Assembly: GCA_949358305.1 (NCBI GenBank)
Contig: OX442314.1
Coordinates: forward strand, 61,947,369 to 62,011,368
Length of the DNA: 64,000 nucleotides
Direction: 5' to 3'
From: Strigamia acuminata
Lineage: Eukaryota; Arthropoda; Chilopoda; Geophilomorpha; Linotaeniidae
Part shown: in pieces, positions 30,901 to 39,652 of the stretch
How the letters are laid out: each line of letters begins with the position of its first letter
Position numbering within the stretch: position 1 is the first letter of the stretch
The notes under the pieces: model-generated
The model's database searches: none
Seen by the model: the letters and a program-made list of their open reading frames with translations, nothing else
What the model was told of the DNA's origin: nothing
Translations under genes and position numbers: made by a program

Positions 30901-33558
30901 AAAGTGCCTCTCATTGCAGCATCTTCACCGACTAAGAAGAAAAATAAGAAAAAATCTCTTATTCCTCGACCAACTGGTAAAGGGAAAGTGACTGGAAATG
31001 CGCCGACTTCGGGTGCGCAAATTCCATCTTCTACTGGCGTAGCTACTCCTCCAACGAGGGCACCGCCGGTTACAATCCCTCCAGTTGCACTAACGCCAAT
31101 TGTGCAACCAACTGCAACACCAAATGCATCAATTCCAGTTGCGCAACCAACCTCACAAGTGAGAACTCCTAATTTATCACCAGTTCGTGTTTCAGTGCCT
31201 TTACGAACCCGCCGACAGCGCTCTTTAATCCCAATTCTGATAAAGAAACGAGGAAGACCACGTAAAATTGATATTGTACCAATTTTATCTCCTCATGCTA
31301 AACGAGCAATAGCCACACGAACTCGGGCTAGATTAAAGGATCCATCTTTGATTCCTAAATCACCACCATGGCTACCACCCAGGTATGCGGGAACTATTAA
31401 AAAGTGGACATTTCCAAAGTTATTGAAATCACAGCAAGTAGGAAAGTTGAAGGCAGTGCGACGTAAATCCGCTATTCCTTCCCATGTGGTGAAACCCAAA
31501 TCTAAATCAGTTTTAATTCCACCACCCTTACCTATTCCTACCCCTCCTGCAACTCCAATATCCACTCCTATTCCTAGTTCCATTCCTCCTTCGGCAATTA
31601 TTCCAACCAGAATTCCTGCGCCAATAAATCCGTCTAGTTTTAGAAAAAAGACTGCTTCGGCACCATCACAATTGCCGACACCTGGAACTTTGGTGGATAA
31701 AATACGACGAAATTTCCGTCGAATCACTGGAGTCCCCGCACCAATAATTCAACCTGATAGCCACCGAAGGCCTACTACTAAACCTTCTCCTGAAATTCCA
31801 AATTTACCAACTCCTTCCCCAACTCCTTCAATTCCTATCACTGATTTTCCTATTATTTCTCCGCGTCAACATTCTGAACCAGTGATGTATGACGATGCGG
31901 CGGGACCATCAGGACAGCAGAGGCCAGAGGGATATACTTCGGACCCGGATTCTGACTCTACATCATCTGAAGACAGTTTTGGACCCATTCGTGACATGTC
32001 GCCACCAACGAGGAATTATTATGCGCCCCCAACATCAGCGCGAAGAACTCCATCGAGATTGCGTCCGCGACGGGAAAGGACAGTAATTGAAGATTCGAGG
32101 ACTGAAGCAGAGAAGCAAGCCGAATTGGAGCACGATCCACCAATCGAACATCCTCCGTTCGAGCTGTTGCCTACTGCTGCTGAAATCATTGCGGCGCAAA
32201 GACAGGATCCCTGGTCGCGTGAGTTGATATTTTATTTAACTGCCCAAATGTTACCACTTGATCCAGATGAGGCTGCCAAAATTGTGGCTGACGCGCAAGA
32301 TTTCGGCATGTATAAAGAGATGTTATGTCGCTTCCCTCCTGTCCATATTAATGAAATTAGAAAGAGGCGCCAAATATATCTCCCATTTGAACTCAGAGAA
32401 AGATATTTCCGCGCAATGCACTATCCTCCCGTAGTTGGACATATGGGGCAAGAACGAACACTCCATCGCATTAAATCGCGCGTATTTTGGCCAAAAATGC
32501 GCGAAGATATTCGAACATGGATACAGGTTTGCGAAGCGTGTCAAAGAGCTAAACCCCTTAACAGGCTCCCATATGGAAAAATGATAATGTCCAGATCGCG
32601 CCATCTTTTCTCCGCTATCTACATCGACTATTACGGCAAGAAACCTCGATCCACAGAGGGACATTGCTATGCCTTTGTGATGGTCGACTCTGCTAGCCGA
32701 TGGTTAGACGTACGTCTAACCGAAAACTCAAATATAGCCACTACGGTGAAACAAATTCAGAAATTCTGCAAAAGATGGGGTTTTCCCAAAATAATTATCA
32801 GCGATAATGCGCCTGCTTTTCGCTCACCAGAATTTCGTAGCCAAATCCAGCAACTTGGCGCAATAAATAGATATACCGCCGCATACCACCCGCAAGGTAA
32901 TATTGCGGAAAGGCTTAACCAATCATTAAAGAACTGTATATTAGCATATATTGATGATGACCATACTAGATGGGACGTCAACATTGGCTATTTCGTGCTC
33001 GCGATTAATTCAGCGTATCAAATTTCTTTAAAGTATTCACCCTTTAAAATGGTAACAGGCCAGGAAGCTCGATTTCCGGGCGACCTGGATAGCGACACGG
33101 ATGACGGAGAACCGTTGCCGCCCGTGGAAGCTGAAAACTTGCACGAACATATGCGTAGAATGCGAGAAAGCGCGATTAACAACTTGCGCGAGTCCCAAAT
33201 TCGACACAAAAAATGGTTCGATTTAAAACGGCGCCCCCATGACTTCCGTCCTGGCGACTGGGTAACTTTGCGCAATCGGCAACCTTCATCTGCCGATAAA
33301 CAATTCGCAGCAGGTTTACGCCAACGGACTGAAGGTGTATATATTATACACAGATTGGTGGGCCCCAATACAGTAATCCTAATGGATGAAAACGGCCAAA
33401 AAACCCAGCCTTATAATGTCGTGGAATTGCGACATTGGTTTTTTGCCGAGGCCAACTTTTTAACTTTAAAAGACGTTGAAATTATTGATAAACATGTTGA
33501 AATTTTTGCTGTCAACACTTTAGATATTTTTTCTGCCTATTTTCTTTCATTTAAGTAA
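27913..33558 (+). CDS. Gypsy-C ORF2, pol with AT-hook-bearing insert
   Basis: 1881 residues in the -1 frame relative to ORF1, starting at the ATG of the ATGA overlap. Order: Lys/Ser/Thr-rich N terminus; protease ALLDSGAQTC (Asp residue 178); basic segment about 340-420; RT with RMPFGPINGP and YIDD (674-677, bases 29932-29943); RNase H QTDASYSGLG (Asp 824); then an insert of about 420 residues (30900-32170), proline/Thr-rich with lysine clusters and KKRGRPRK (1111-1118, bases 31243-31266), an AT-hook core; integrase HH-CC (HMGQERT..CEACQRA), YIDYYGK, ISDNAPAF, GNIAERLNQS, and a GPY/F-like C terminus. All catalytic residues are present and no lesion is seen. In most gypsy pols the linker here is short, so the insert is unusual. 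It may aid chromatin binding of the integrase or preintegration complex. Confidence 0.93.
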   Translation: MSRPALRAKRLKSKRRASPLINLKEDDPSQVNSTTSPTVITLSEYKPVSSVISSSSSIITSATRASDLQTAVPEAVKDELPKLTDLQPVISKKNPKVTIVSKITKTLPIIKSTSSATTTEAPKEVISPMKVSFVMLTPEELKETQEPIIEITRGDRLCKKAPCVKISWANVACTALLDSGAQTCVMSEDVFQQLHEKMGLDFVNLHERVQVASGDIVDSTKSMQLALRAPIGIIKFICMVLPDAKMDMLLGRDFCTAAGIDIDHARQQWSMVGSNEIRKFMTYEEAKKSESILVLPFAPEETQDPSNPPAAISEIVPTKILRKPDPVSEINCLLLAHRPLQQEIFEYPHDDAQYRVKQVRHRAQRKWSNIWSPKRKETSKISSNLKKTILRKLTLSQFRRLRRLRRKINVIRPIAKQLVAQRAKDINAKKESKINIFSIAQPDNGGNNSKMNINDINFLQYQPSGDPTDLDWIYHQLWNQLTVPQIKLLIKTLQPISQIFREEIGLCNNTEYEVNLKPDFRPIHVPVRPVNPAKKAIIDKYIDKKLQQGIIRRSQSDCAVAPVVVPKKTGEWRTAMDFRPINAQTIPDVYPLPDIDNIFAYLGGAHWFSIIDGREAFHQIGVRKGDERYLAFITHRGLFEYVRMPFGPINGPATLQRAMNKTLAKYLYKFVFVYIDDVIIFSRTFEEHVQHLRLVLEELFNAGFTMNANKTELCQKRLEVLGHIVESGQITPNPKKVVAIQNYPAPTNLRELQRFKGMVGYYQSFIANFSKISEVFRPLLKKDATWIWTDAQQSAFEYLKDQIAIPTLKRRFPSWKKPFILQTDASYSGLGAALMQLNDEGVRIPIAFASRALNSAEKNYKVTEIECLAAVWGVKRFRAYLEMMPFYLESDHQSLKWLFQQREPTGRLARWVLSLSDYKFTFLHCSGCKNKVADALSRAPVDPPEVDDEDDSPEVDEACYLAYFDDCNEWPALNIIKELPKDINLQFRKLFKSTFKKVPLIAASSPTKKKNKKKSLIPRPTGKGKVTGNAPTSGAQIPSSTGVATPPTRAPPVTIPPVALTPIVQPTATPNASIPVAQPTSQVRTPNLSPVRVSVPLRTRRQRSLIPILIKKRGRPRKIDIVPILSPHAKRAIATRTRARLKDPSLIPKSPPWLPPRYAGTIKKWTFPKLLKSQQVGKLKAVRRKSAIPSHVVKPKSKSVLIPPPLPIPTPPATPISTPIPSSIPPSAIIPTRIPAPINPSSFRKKTASAPSQLPTPGTLVDKIRRNFRRITGVPAPIIQPDSHRRPTTKPSPEIPNLPTPSPTPSIPITDFPIISPRQHSEPVMYDDAAGPSGQQRPEGYTSDPDSDSTSSEDSFGPIRDMSPPTRNYYAPPTSARRTPSRLRPRRERTVIEDSRTEAEKQAELEHDPPIEHPPFELLPTAAEIIAAQRQDPWSRELIFYLTAQMLPLDPDEAAKIVADAQDFGMYKEMLCRFPPVHINEIRKRRQIYLPFELRERYFRAMHYPPVVGHMGQERTLHRIKSRVFWPKMREDIRTWIQVCEACQRAKPLNRLPYGKMIMSRSRHLFSAIYIDYYGKKPRSTEGHCYAFVMVDSASRWLDVRLTENSNIATTVKQIQKFCKRWGFPKIIISDNAPAFRSPEFRSQIQQLGAINRYTAAYHPQGNIAERLNQSLKNCILAYIDDDHTRWDVNIGYFVLAINSAYQISLKYSPFKMVTGQEARFPGDLDSDTDDGEPLPPVEAENLHEHMRRMRESAINNLRESQIRHKKWFDLKRRPHDFRPGDWVTLRNRQPSSADKQFAAGLRQRTEGVYIIHRLVGPNTVILMDENGQKTQPYNVVELRHWFFAEANFLTLKDVEIIDKHVEIFAVNTLDIFSAYFLSFK
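31243..31266 (+). other. AT-hook-like motif inside Gypsy-C pol
   Basis: Encodes KKRGRPRK. The R-G-R-P core flanked by basic residues is the signature of AT-hook DNA minor-groove binders. It lies in the disordered proline-rich insert between RNase H and integrase. Confidence 0.65.
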
Positions 33559-34342
33559 TTTTCTTTGATTTTCTAAAATACAAACGAAACAACAAAAAAA
33601 AAAAAAAAAAACCAAGTGTAATCCGGTGTAAATCTATCTTTACTACCTATTTTGTTTAAAAACTATTTTTCCCTTTATTTTAAATTTATTCATCCTAAAT
33701 TTTTATGTTTTATGTTATTTTATGTTTTCTTTATATTTTATATTTAATGTTTTGTGTTATGTATTTTATGTTCATATTCGGTCACTCGAAAATGGCTAAG
33801 TCCATTTCAATCAGGGACTATGTCCGTCACCAGAGTGCGCAATGCCAATTAACCTCTAAACAATAGCACGTGGCTATTTCCACAATTCATTTAAATTATT
33901 CAATCAATATAATTTATGCGCACTTTATTTAAATTAATATTCTGTGTTCTGAATTATTACTTGTTTATCTCACCATCCTTATTTAATCACTTTAAAACAA
34001 GAGTTTTGAGCGAAGACAACCTTCGCTAACTTCCGAATTCCAACACTGAATGTCGCCCTTCAATTGCAATTAGTTAGTGTTTAACCTCGAACCCGACTTT
34101 ATTACATGTGCGAGTTTTCAATCGTTCATCGAAGCTTCTCGAAGCAAAGTTTTATGACTCGTTACATTCCGGGGAATATTCTTTAGTCTTCGTTGTTTGT
34201 TTCGTTCTGTGCGCGTTCGTGTTGTTGCGCGTCGTAATTGTGAGTATCGTTTGTCAAACGTATTATTTGTTCTGTGTATTTATATAAGCATTACCTCCAC
34301 CAACTTAGGCGCATTATATTCCCAACGAATATTGAAACCAAC
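33559..34342 (+). other. Gypsy-C spacer between pol and ORF3
   Basis: 784 bp of AT-rich sequence with an A run (33596-33611) and no open frame. Just before ORF3 lie TATTTATATAAGC (34279-34291), which could be an internal TATA box, and GTGAGTAT (34242-34249), which fits a splice donor. Either could serve separate expression of ORF3; neither is proven. Confidence 0.45.
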
Positions 34343-36616
34343 ATGGCTTCCAATCGGGACGAGGAACCTTTTGTAGAAGCATTCGGTACGGGTTTTCCGA
34401 GCCACGAGATATGCCCGGTCTGCTCAGGCCATGGTATGGAGGAGGACCCGCCGCGAGCCGCTCTCACCTGTCGAGCGTGCAACGGGAATGGCGACTTGCC
34501 GAGGGATTTATTCGCGGTTTGGATGAGACAGATTTTTGGATGGGTGTTACGTCGACGCAGGCAAGACAACATAAATATTGGCGGCGTTACATTTCCGCCG
34601 TTTAGGTCGCTCAACGGAAGTCCGGCTTCAATTCTGCGATTTGAGACGGTACACCGCTGGTATTGGCAGCGTGCGCGACGATTGGCGCAGACAAGTCATA
34701 TTAATCTTCGACAATGGATTTACCCTGGTACCACCATCGCCCAACTTCTTGATTCACCGGCTGAGGACCCATTACATCGTGAGCAGTCGTCGACGCGTGC
34801 AATAATGGGACGAGAAGTTATTTCATCTCTTCAGGAAACCCTCGATGGTAATGTACACCAGGTTCAAGAGGCTATTGCGCGGGCTGTTGCGCATTTGTCG
34901 GATTTGCCAGTCGAATCTGATGATAGCTGGAGCAGTGGTGACGATGATGCGTTATTTGCAAGCGCCTCGTCGCGGTTTGAAGCGCAACCTAGCCTGACAC
35001 CTGCATCCCCGGATTTGACTTTGAATTTATGTTGTGAATGCGACAGTGCAGTATCAGACGGAAGGATAGAACAGGAAAACGAGGAGATTGAGCGGGAACG
35101 GGCCAGCACGCCGCCAGTGCGAGACTGTGGATCCGAGTTGAGTACTACTCCGCCATTATTAGGATCAATCAATGAGGTAATCATCGAGACACCTCCTGAT
35201 CAAGTTATAAATGCGCAAGGACCTGAGAAGAAAGCAAGGGATCCGCGTACAGTCAATTTGCCACAATCCCCAACCAGAAGACCAGTCTCAGGTGAACTGA
35301 GTAGGCGAGCAACAGTAAAGATTGTACCTCGTGAGACTTCGCAAAAATCCAAAATTCCTGTCCTTATATCTCATTTTCGAGTTGTACCAAATGCACCCCC
35401 GGGAAACACCAGCGCAACTATACCCCCTAACAGCACAGTAACTATTTCTGATCGACTATACTTGACAGGGTCGCATTTAGAATCAGCGCAACCCCAGCTG
35501 GGCGATGGTACATCAACAACTACGTCAGCTACTCATTGTGATTTATTCACAGACAGGTCTGGAATTAGCACAAAACCGGTGCATACGTTTGAAGTTATTT
35601 ACGAATTATTGAACCGATATGAGGTAAATGTATATGCGCAAGATGTGCATTCCTCACCATCCAGATTCTATATGGAGCGTCGAGGTTGGATAACTTTGAT
35701 AAATTTTATGATGGACCGTGATTTTAATATCCTACAAGCCGATTTTCAAGAAGTATTTAACGAAATGCTTCTACGCATACGTACCATGTCCAACCAGATT
35801 CAGCATCGCTTGAGTCAATGTGACCTTTACGACCGCGTAAATGCGCTGGAGTTATTAATATGGGTAATGCATGAGGAGGTCTCCCAAGTGCTTCACCAGG
35901 TTCTAAGGCGACGTGAGCAACGTGAGGGAGGCGACGAACGACAAAATCCGGAATACCGAAGAAGGTATGAAATGGAGAGGAAACAACTCGCCGACCGACA
36001 TCACGTAGATAGAAGGGGAGGCGACGAGCGACGAAATCTGGAATATATGCGAAGATATGAGATGGAGATAGAACGACTCGGCGAGCGACATTGGGCAGAT
36101 AGACGAGCCGTGGAGGAGGCTAGTGAGGAGGAATTCAGACGAAATCGAGAGCGGACCCGTTTAACCGAATTGCGCGAAATACGGTGTTCGACTGTTTATC
36201 GATACGTGTTCCTGCCTCCTGCCCCACGCACAAGACGAGGTGAGTGGGATGCAACCCAACCATTCATAACTTTGGAACTTCTTCCAAGCTTGATGCCTCC
36301 CACCACGATTCGTTGTAACTTTGCTGAGGGAGAACGAGGATGTCTCCAATTTGATATGTCGATTCGGGCTCAGCGACAGCTTCTCCGATCTTTAGCCATT
36401 GCGGACTTGCATATGCTTCGTTCGGAGGCTGATCCATTGTTGCATCTTCTCTACCGGAGGTATGGAGAATATTTTTTGGCTCACTGTCTTTTCGAGATAA
36501 ATCGGCAGGGCGCACGTTCATTCCAAGATGCGCGACGTGTTGTGGTAGAAGTGGCATTTAATATGCTAATCTATTTCCGAGATCCTCAACATCGTCAAAC
36601 CTTGGAATTCGAGTGA
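34343..36616 (+). CDS. Gypsy-C ORF3, unrecognised protein with paired CxxCxGxG motifs
   Basis: 757 residues from MASNRDEEPF; an in-frame upstream ATG at 34274 would add 23 residues. I do not recognise the family. Near the N terminus are CPVCSGHG and CRACNGNG, 19 residues apart, the CxxCxGxG signature of DnaJ-type zinc-binding domains (two of the usual four motifs), followed by a basic WxR-rich stretch. The middle (about residues 190-420) is Ser/Thr/Pro-rich and acidic. Residues about 435-520 are predicted helical. Two 30-residue tandem repeats (35927-36016, 36017-36106; GGDER..EY.RRYEME) give a highly charged coiled-coil-like region, then a compact C-terminal domain. There is no signal peptide, transmembrane helix or furin-like site, so an envelope role is not supported. 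It is sense-oriented, downstream of pol, and intact. Possible roles are nucleic-acid binding, assembly, or a silencing-suppressor function (inference). Confidence 0.8.
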   Translation: MASNRDEEPFVEAFGTGFPSHEICPVCSGHGMEEDPPRAALTCRACNGNGDLPRDLFAVWMRQIFGWVLRRRRQDNINIGGVTFPPFRSLNGSPASILRFETVHRWYWQRARRLAQTSHINLRQWIYPGTTIAQLLDSPAEDPLHREQSSTRAIMGREVISSLQETLDGNVHQVQEAIARAVAHLSDLPVESDDSWSSGDDDALFASASSRFEAQPSLTPASPDLTLNLCCECDSAVSDGRIEQENEEIERERASTPPVRDCGSELSTTPPLLGSINEVIIETPPDQVINAQGPEKKARDPRTVNLPQSPTRRPVSGELSRRATVKIVPRETSQKSKIPVLISHFRVVPNAPPGNTSATIPPNSTVTISDRLYLTGSHLESAQPQLGDGTSTTTSATHCDLFTDRSGISTKPVHTFEVIYELLNRYEVNVYAQDVHSSPSRFYMERRGWITLINFMMDRDFNILQADFQEVFNEMLLRIRTMSNQIQHRLSQCDLYDRVNALELLIWVMHEEVSQVLHQVLRRREQREGGDERQNPEYRRRYEMERKQLADRHHVDRRGGDERRNLEYMRRYEMEIERLGERHWADRRAVEEASEEEFRRNRERTRLTELREIRCSTVYRYVFLPPAPRTRRGEWDATQPFITLELLPSLMPPTTIRCNFAEGERGCLQFDMSIRAQRQLLRSLAIADLHMLRSEADPLLHLLYRRYGEYFLAHCLFEINRQGARSFQDARRVVVEVAFNMLIYFRDPQHRQTLEFE
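35927..36106 (+). repeat. Two tandem 90-bp coding repeats in ORF3
   Basis: Units 35927-36016 and 36017-36106 encode matching 30-residue blocks starting GGDER and ending DRR. The duplication keeps the frame. Charge pattern suggests a coiled coil. Confidence 0.8.
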
Positions 36617-38498
36617 ACAACAATCCTAAACGTGACTTTGTGTGCGCAAGTTTTTTGCAAATTGAAGTCAGGAGATCACATCAATGGGCGTTTCGTAAAA
36701 TTCCTCCGCTTCGGCGTTGAGTTGAAGGACTTGATACGAGGATCCTGGTGATTTGCAGGGACTTTGTGCGCACTTCAACCTACCATTCATCATTATTTTG
36801 TGTTTTCATCATATTTTCATCTCTAATTGTGTCCAAAATGCGCCGCCAGATCGTGGATCTCTGGTAAATGCCCTAATAAAACATCTCCGCATTTGTGCGT
36901 TGAGTTTGGGCCGGCCTGCATTCCAATATCTACATGGTATCCACAAAACTTTATCATCTTTAAATCTTCATCATTTTTCCGTTCCGCCATGCGATTCCAT
37001 TGATGAGGCGCTCCGTAAAACATCTCTCGAGTTGGAGGACTTGATGGAACGAGCTTGGGCAGCGGTAATGTGTCGATTTGAAGAACAAATAATTATTATT
37101 AGTGTTTCATCATAAATGTTATTATTTTTGCGCAAGTTTTCTATTGTGATAATCCTCACTGATAATTTATATTTTATTTAATTATTTTTACGTTTTTAGT
37201 GCTTTAGAATCGGACAATTAGATTTTTAGTACTACAATTATATTTTATTTAAGTGCAATTATGATTTCGATAATTTTCTAGTCATATTATTGAAATATTT
37301 ATTCTAGTTTAATGATTTTGATATTTTTTTTGTGCTATAATCATTCCAGAATTATCTTCATTTAATTATGATAATTTCTTCCGAAGCTTAGGAATTTAAT
37401 TTCGTTTAATTTTTATTTCCATTGTTATTTTTAGCGCAATTATTCTGGAATGATTCAAGTCAGTATTCAATGTTTTCATTTATTTAATGAATGTTTTTTC
37501 TATGGATATTTAGCATTTAATCAAGATTATTGTGATACTTTTTTGACCCTTCATTTAATTTTGTGATATTTTCTGATCAACATATTTAATTCCGTGGCAA
37601 TACGAGTAGTATTGTGCGCGCGGGTATTTGTTATGTTTTATAATATTTTATATGTTTCTATTTTCCATTTCATTCATAGAATTAATAACCTAAATTATCC
37701 TTGCGCAAAGTTTCGCGCATCCATTTAAAAGTTCCTAATTAATCTGAAATCATACTTACCTTATGCAGGTTGCATAATTTTGTACCTTACCTTTATTTTG
37801 TATTTGTTTTGCGCAATTACGCGCATCCTACCATAACATAAATACCCAATTTGATATTAATAAATCCCAACCTGATTCTTGATAATTCTCATGTGTCGGC
37901 TCTTTATTTTTGTTTAATTTAAAATTGTTTATTCGATGATTTTTATACAGGAAGCAGAAGTTTGTTTATACAAAAAAGTAAAAGTGTTTAAAATTTTTAT
38001 TTTATAAATTGTTTGGGTAAAGTGTATAGACTCTCGTCCGTCCTAGGTATCGTCGGCCCCTTTAGGTTTAGTGTTCGCCCTCCTTGTGTCGTCCCTGTTC
38101 GTCTTGTGATTTCGAGTAGAATGATTTAAAATTTACCATTGTGACTTTACAAAAATCTTAGTTTAAATTTATTTTCAAAAGCCATGGTGATTTATTAATT
38201 CTCTGTCTCTAATAATCTAATTGATTTTTGATATTTAATTTGGTATTGTTTAACTTTTGTTTATTATTTTGACAAAGTTGTTAAGTTTTTGCACCACGTG
38301 CATTATTTTTGACAAAGTTGTTAAGTCTTTGCGCAGACGCGCATCATTCTTTTTTGTTGTTTAATTTATTTAATTTATTTTTTGAGAATTTGTATAGTTT
38401 TTGCGCATAGCGCATTATTATTGTATGACTTTCCTTGTCTCTTATCCTTTTATTCTCTTCGATAAATCTCGAATAATAAAAGCCTAAGGGGGGAGGGA
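36617..38498 (+). other. Gypsy-C 3' region
   Basis: About 1.9 kb, strongly AT-rich. The frame 36753-37115 (120 residues) lacks an ATG at its start and is not convincing, although a TTTGCAGG acceptor-like string stands at its head. From 37700 to 38420 there are several TTGCGCA..CGCGCAT dyads, and 38260-38345 holds two copies of a GACAAAGTTGTTAAGT.TTTGC block. The region ends in the polypurine tract AAGGGGGGAGGGA at 38486-38498. Confidence 0.6.
38486..38498 (+). other. Gypsy-C polypurine tract
   Basis: AAGGGGGGAGGGA immediately before the TGTCACGGG of the 3' LTR. Confidence 0.8.
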
Positions 38499-39174
38499 TG
38501 TCACGGGCAGGTTACCCACCCTTCTTTTTTATTCATTTCTAACTTAGACTGACCCAATCTTAAGTTTTCTTATTTTTTCCCAATCTTTCTTTTCATCTAA
38601 CATTGATGAATCATCTCTAAATATATGCGCAGCCTCATTGCGCGCATCTTATTATTTCCAACAATTAACCTTATTTTATACCTTCCACCCCCTCACCCAC
38701 TCCAATCGACCTGGTCACATGACTCATGTTTACCTGGTCGCTACTTTTATCCATAATCCACACTTCTCATACCTCTTTCAACGAGTTAACACCTCTTAGA
38801 TTGAATTGAGTTTGTCAATCTTTATTTTGCGCTTTAACACGCGCCTCTTCTAATTTAACACTTAATAGCGCCTCTTTTTGCCCACCTTTTATCCCTTCGC
38901 ATGCCTGTGACATCCTATGCCCACCCGCATACGAATATCACTGCGCATACTCATTCTTTTTAAACGTAAAGACCCACAACGTGAGATTGAGCCCGTCGAA
39001 TATAAATAATGTGTGTTACAGCGAGTTAGGTTTATTCACCGTCCGATATCCGCATATGACGATGGCACAAACAGAGTAAATCTACGAACTTTGCCCGCTG
39101 ATTTGCGCTAACATCACCTTGCGCGTAAATTCAGATCAAATCAATTAAACATCTAAGTTGATTCGTAACAAACA
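38499..39174 (+). repeat. Gypsy-C 3' LTR
   Basis: 676 bp, no difference from the 5' LTR seen by eye. It is followed directly by Gypsy-A gag sequence at 39175. Confidence 0.93.
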
Positions 39175-39532
39175 GTATGCCAATTACCGTCAAAAGTAGC
39201 GGGACCTGTCTGTCTGCTTCCACCTTGTTCAACAGCACAAACTGCTGGTAAGTTTGCTTCCAGCTTGTCCATTCATGTAGCGTGGAACCGGAAAACGGCG
39301 GAATGCCGCCAAGCATCAATTGTGCCATGACCAACAGTAACACAAAACCACACAAACCGATAAACCTCGTGTTCGACGACCCGTGTTCGATCACGTCGCT
39401 CTGACGTTCGTCTCGACGTCGAAAATCCTCCTGTCGACGTCCACCCAACGTCGCCGACGGCTCGCACGCCACACGCCACAAAAAACTGTCCAAAACTCCG
39501 CCCGAACGTCGACTCGCCGACGCGGACTTCAT
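39175..39532 (-). pseudogene. Gypsy-A gag, 5' fragment
   Basis: Start of the Gypsy-A polyprotein on the minus strand, from the ATG at 39532 (MKSASASRRSG) to the Gypsy-C junction after VIGI. A second candidate start, MAQLMLGGIPPF, lies further in and is where the usual gypsy gag similarity begins; a hydrophobic VLLLVMAQLML stretch spans it. The next codon of gag is across the insertion at 25169. Confidence 0.85.
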
Positions 39533-39635
39533 CAATTGCAAAAAAGGTACGCAAAAAACTCACAATTTGTTGATTTCTCATGCACAAACAACTTCCAAAT
39601 GTCCACTAAACCACAGCATGGTTTGAAACTGCCCT

Positions 39636-39651
39636 ATTATCGTGGATACCA
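39636..39651 (-). other. Gypsy-A primer-binding site
   Basis: The minus strand reads TGGTATCCACGATAAT one base after the 5' LTR. Gypsy-B has the identical word at 41005-41020. TGG at the start fits a tRNA CCA end, but I cannot assign the tRNA. Confidence 0.65.
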
Positions 39652-39652
39652 C

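Larger units (their letters stand above)
25170..39174 (+). mobile_element. Gypsy-C, 14-kb Ty3/gypsy element with a third ORF
   Basis: A complete element of 14005 bp: 676-bp LTRs identical by eye, tRNA-Arg-like PBS, three long frames (gag 25946-27916, pol 27913-33558, ORF3 34343-36616), a 1.8-kb AT-rich 3' region and a G-rich polypurine tract. It lies within Gypsy-A gag on the opposite strand. The Gypsy-A sequences on either side join without duplication or loss, matching uninterrupted Gypsy-B, so there is no target-site duplication. Identical LTRs and intact frames mark it as the youngest insertion in the nest. It is far longer than typical animal gypsy elements. Confidence 0.94.

Noticed and set aside
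35020-35050. LxCxE-type retinoblastoma-binding motif in ORF3 (LCCEC)
   Set aside because: The spacing is off by one and the Glu is not in the required position.
34343-36616. ORF3 as an envelope protein
   Set aside because: No signal peptide, membrane anchor, furin-type site or cysteine pattern of known gypsy Env proteins.
36753-37115. A fourth Gypsy-C ORF of 120 residues with a hydrophobic start
   Set aside because: No ATG at its start, no domain, AT-rich composition; the acceptor-like TTTGCAGG alone is too weak.
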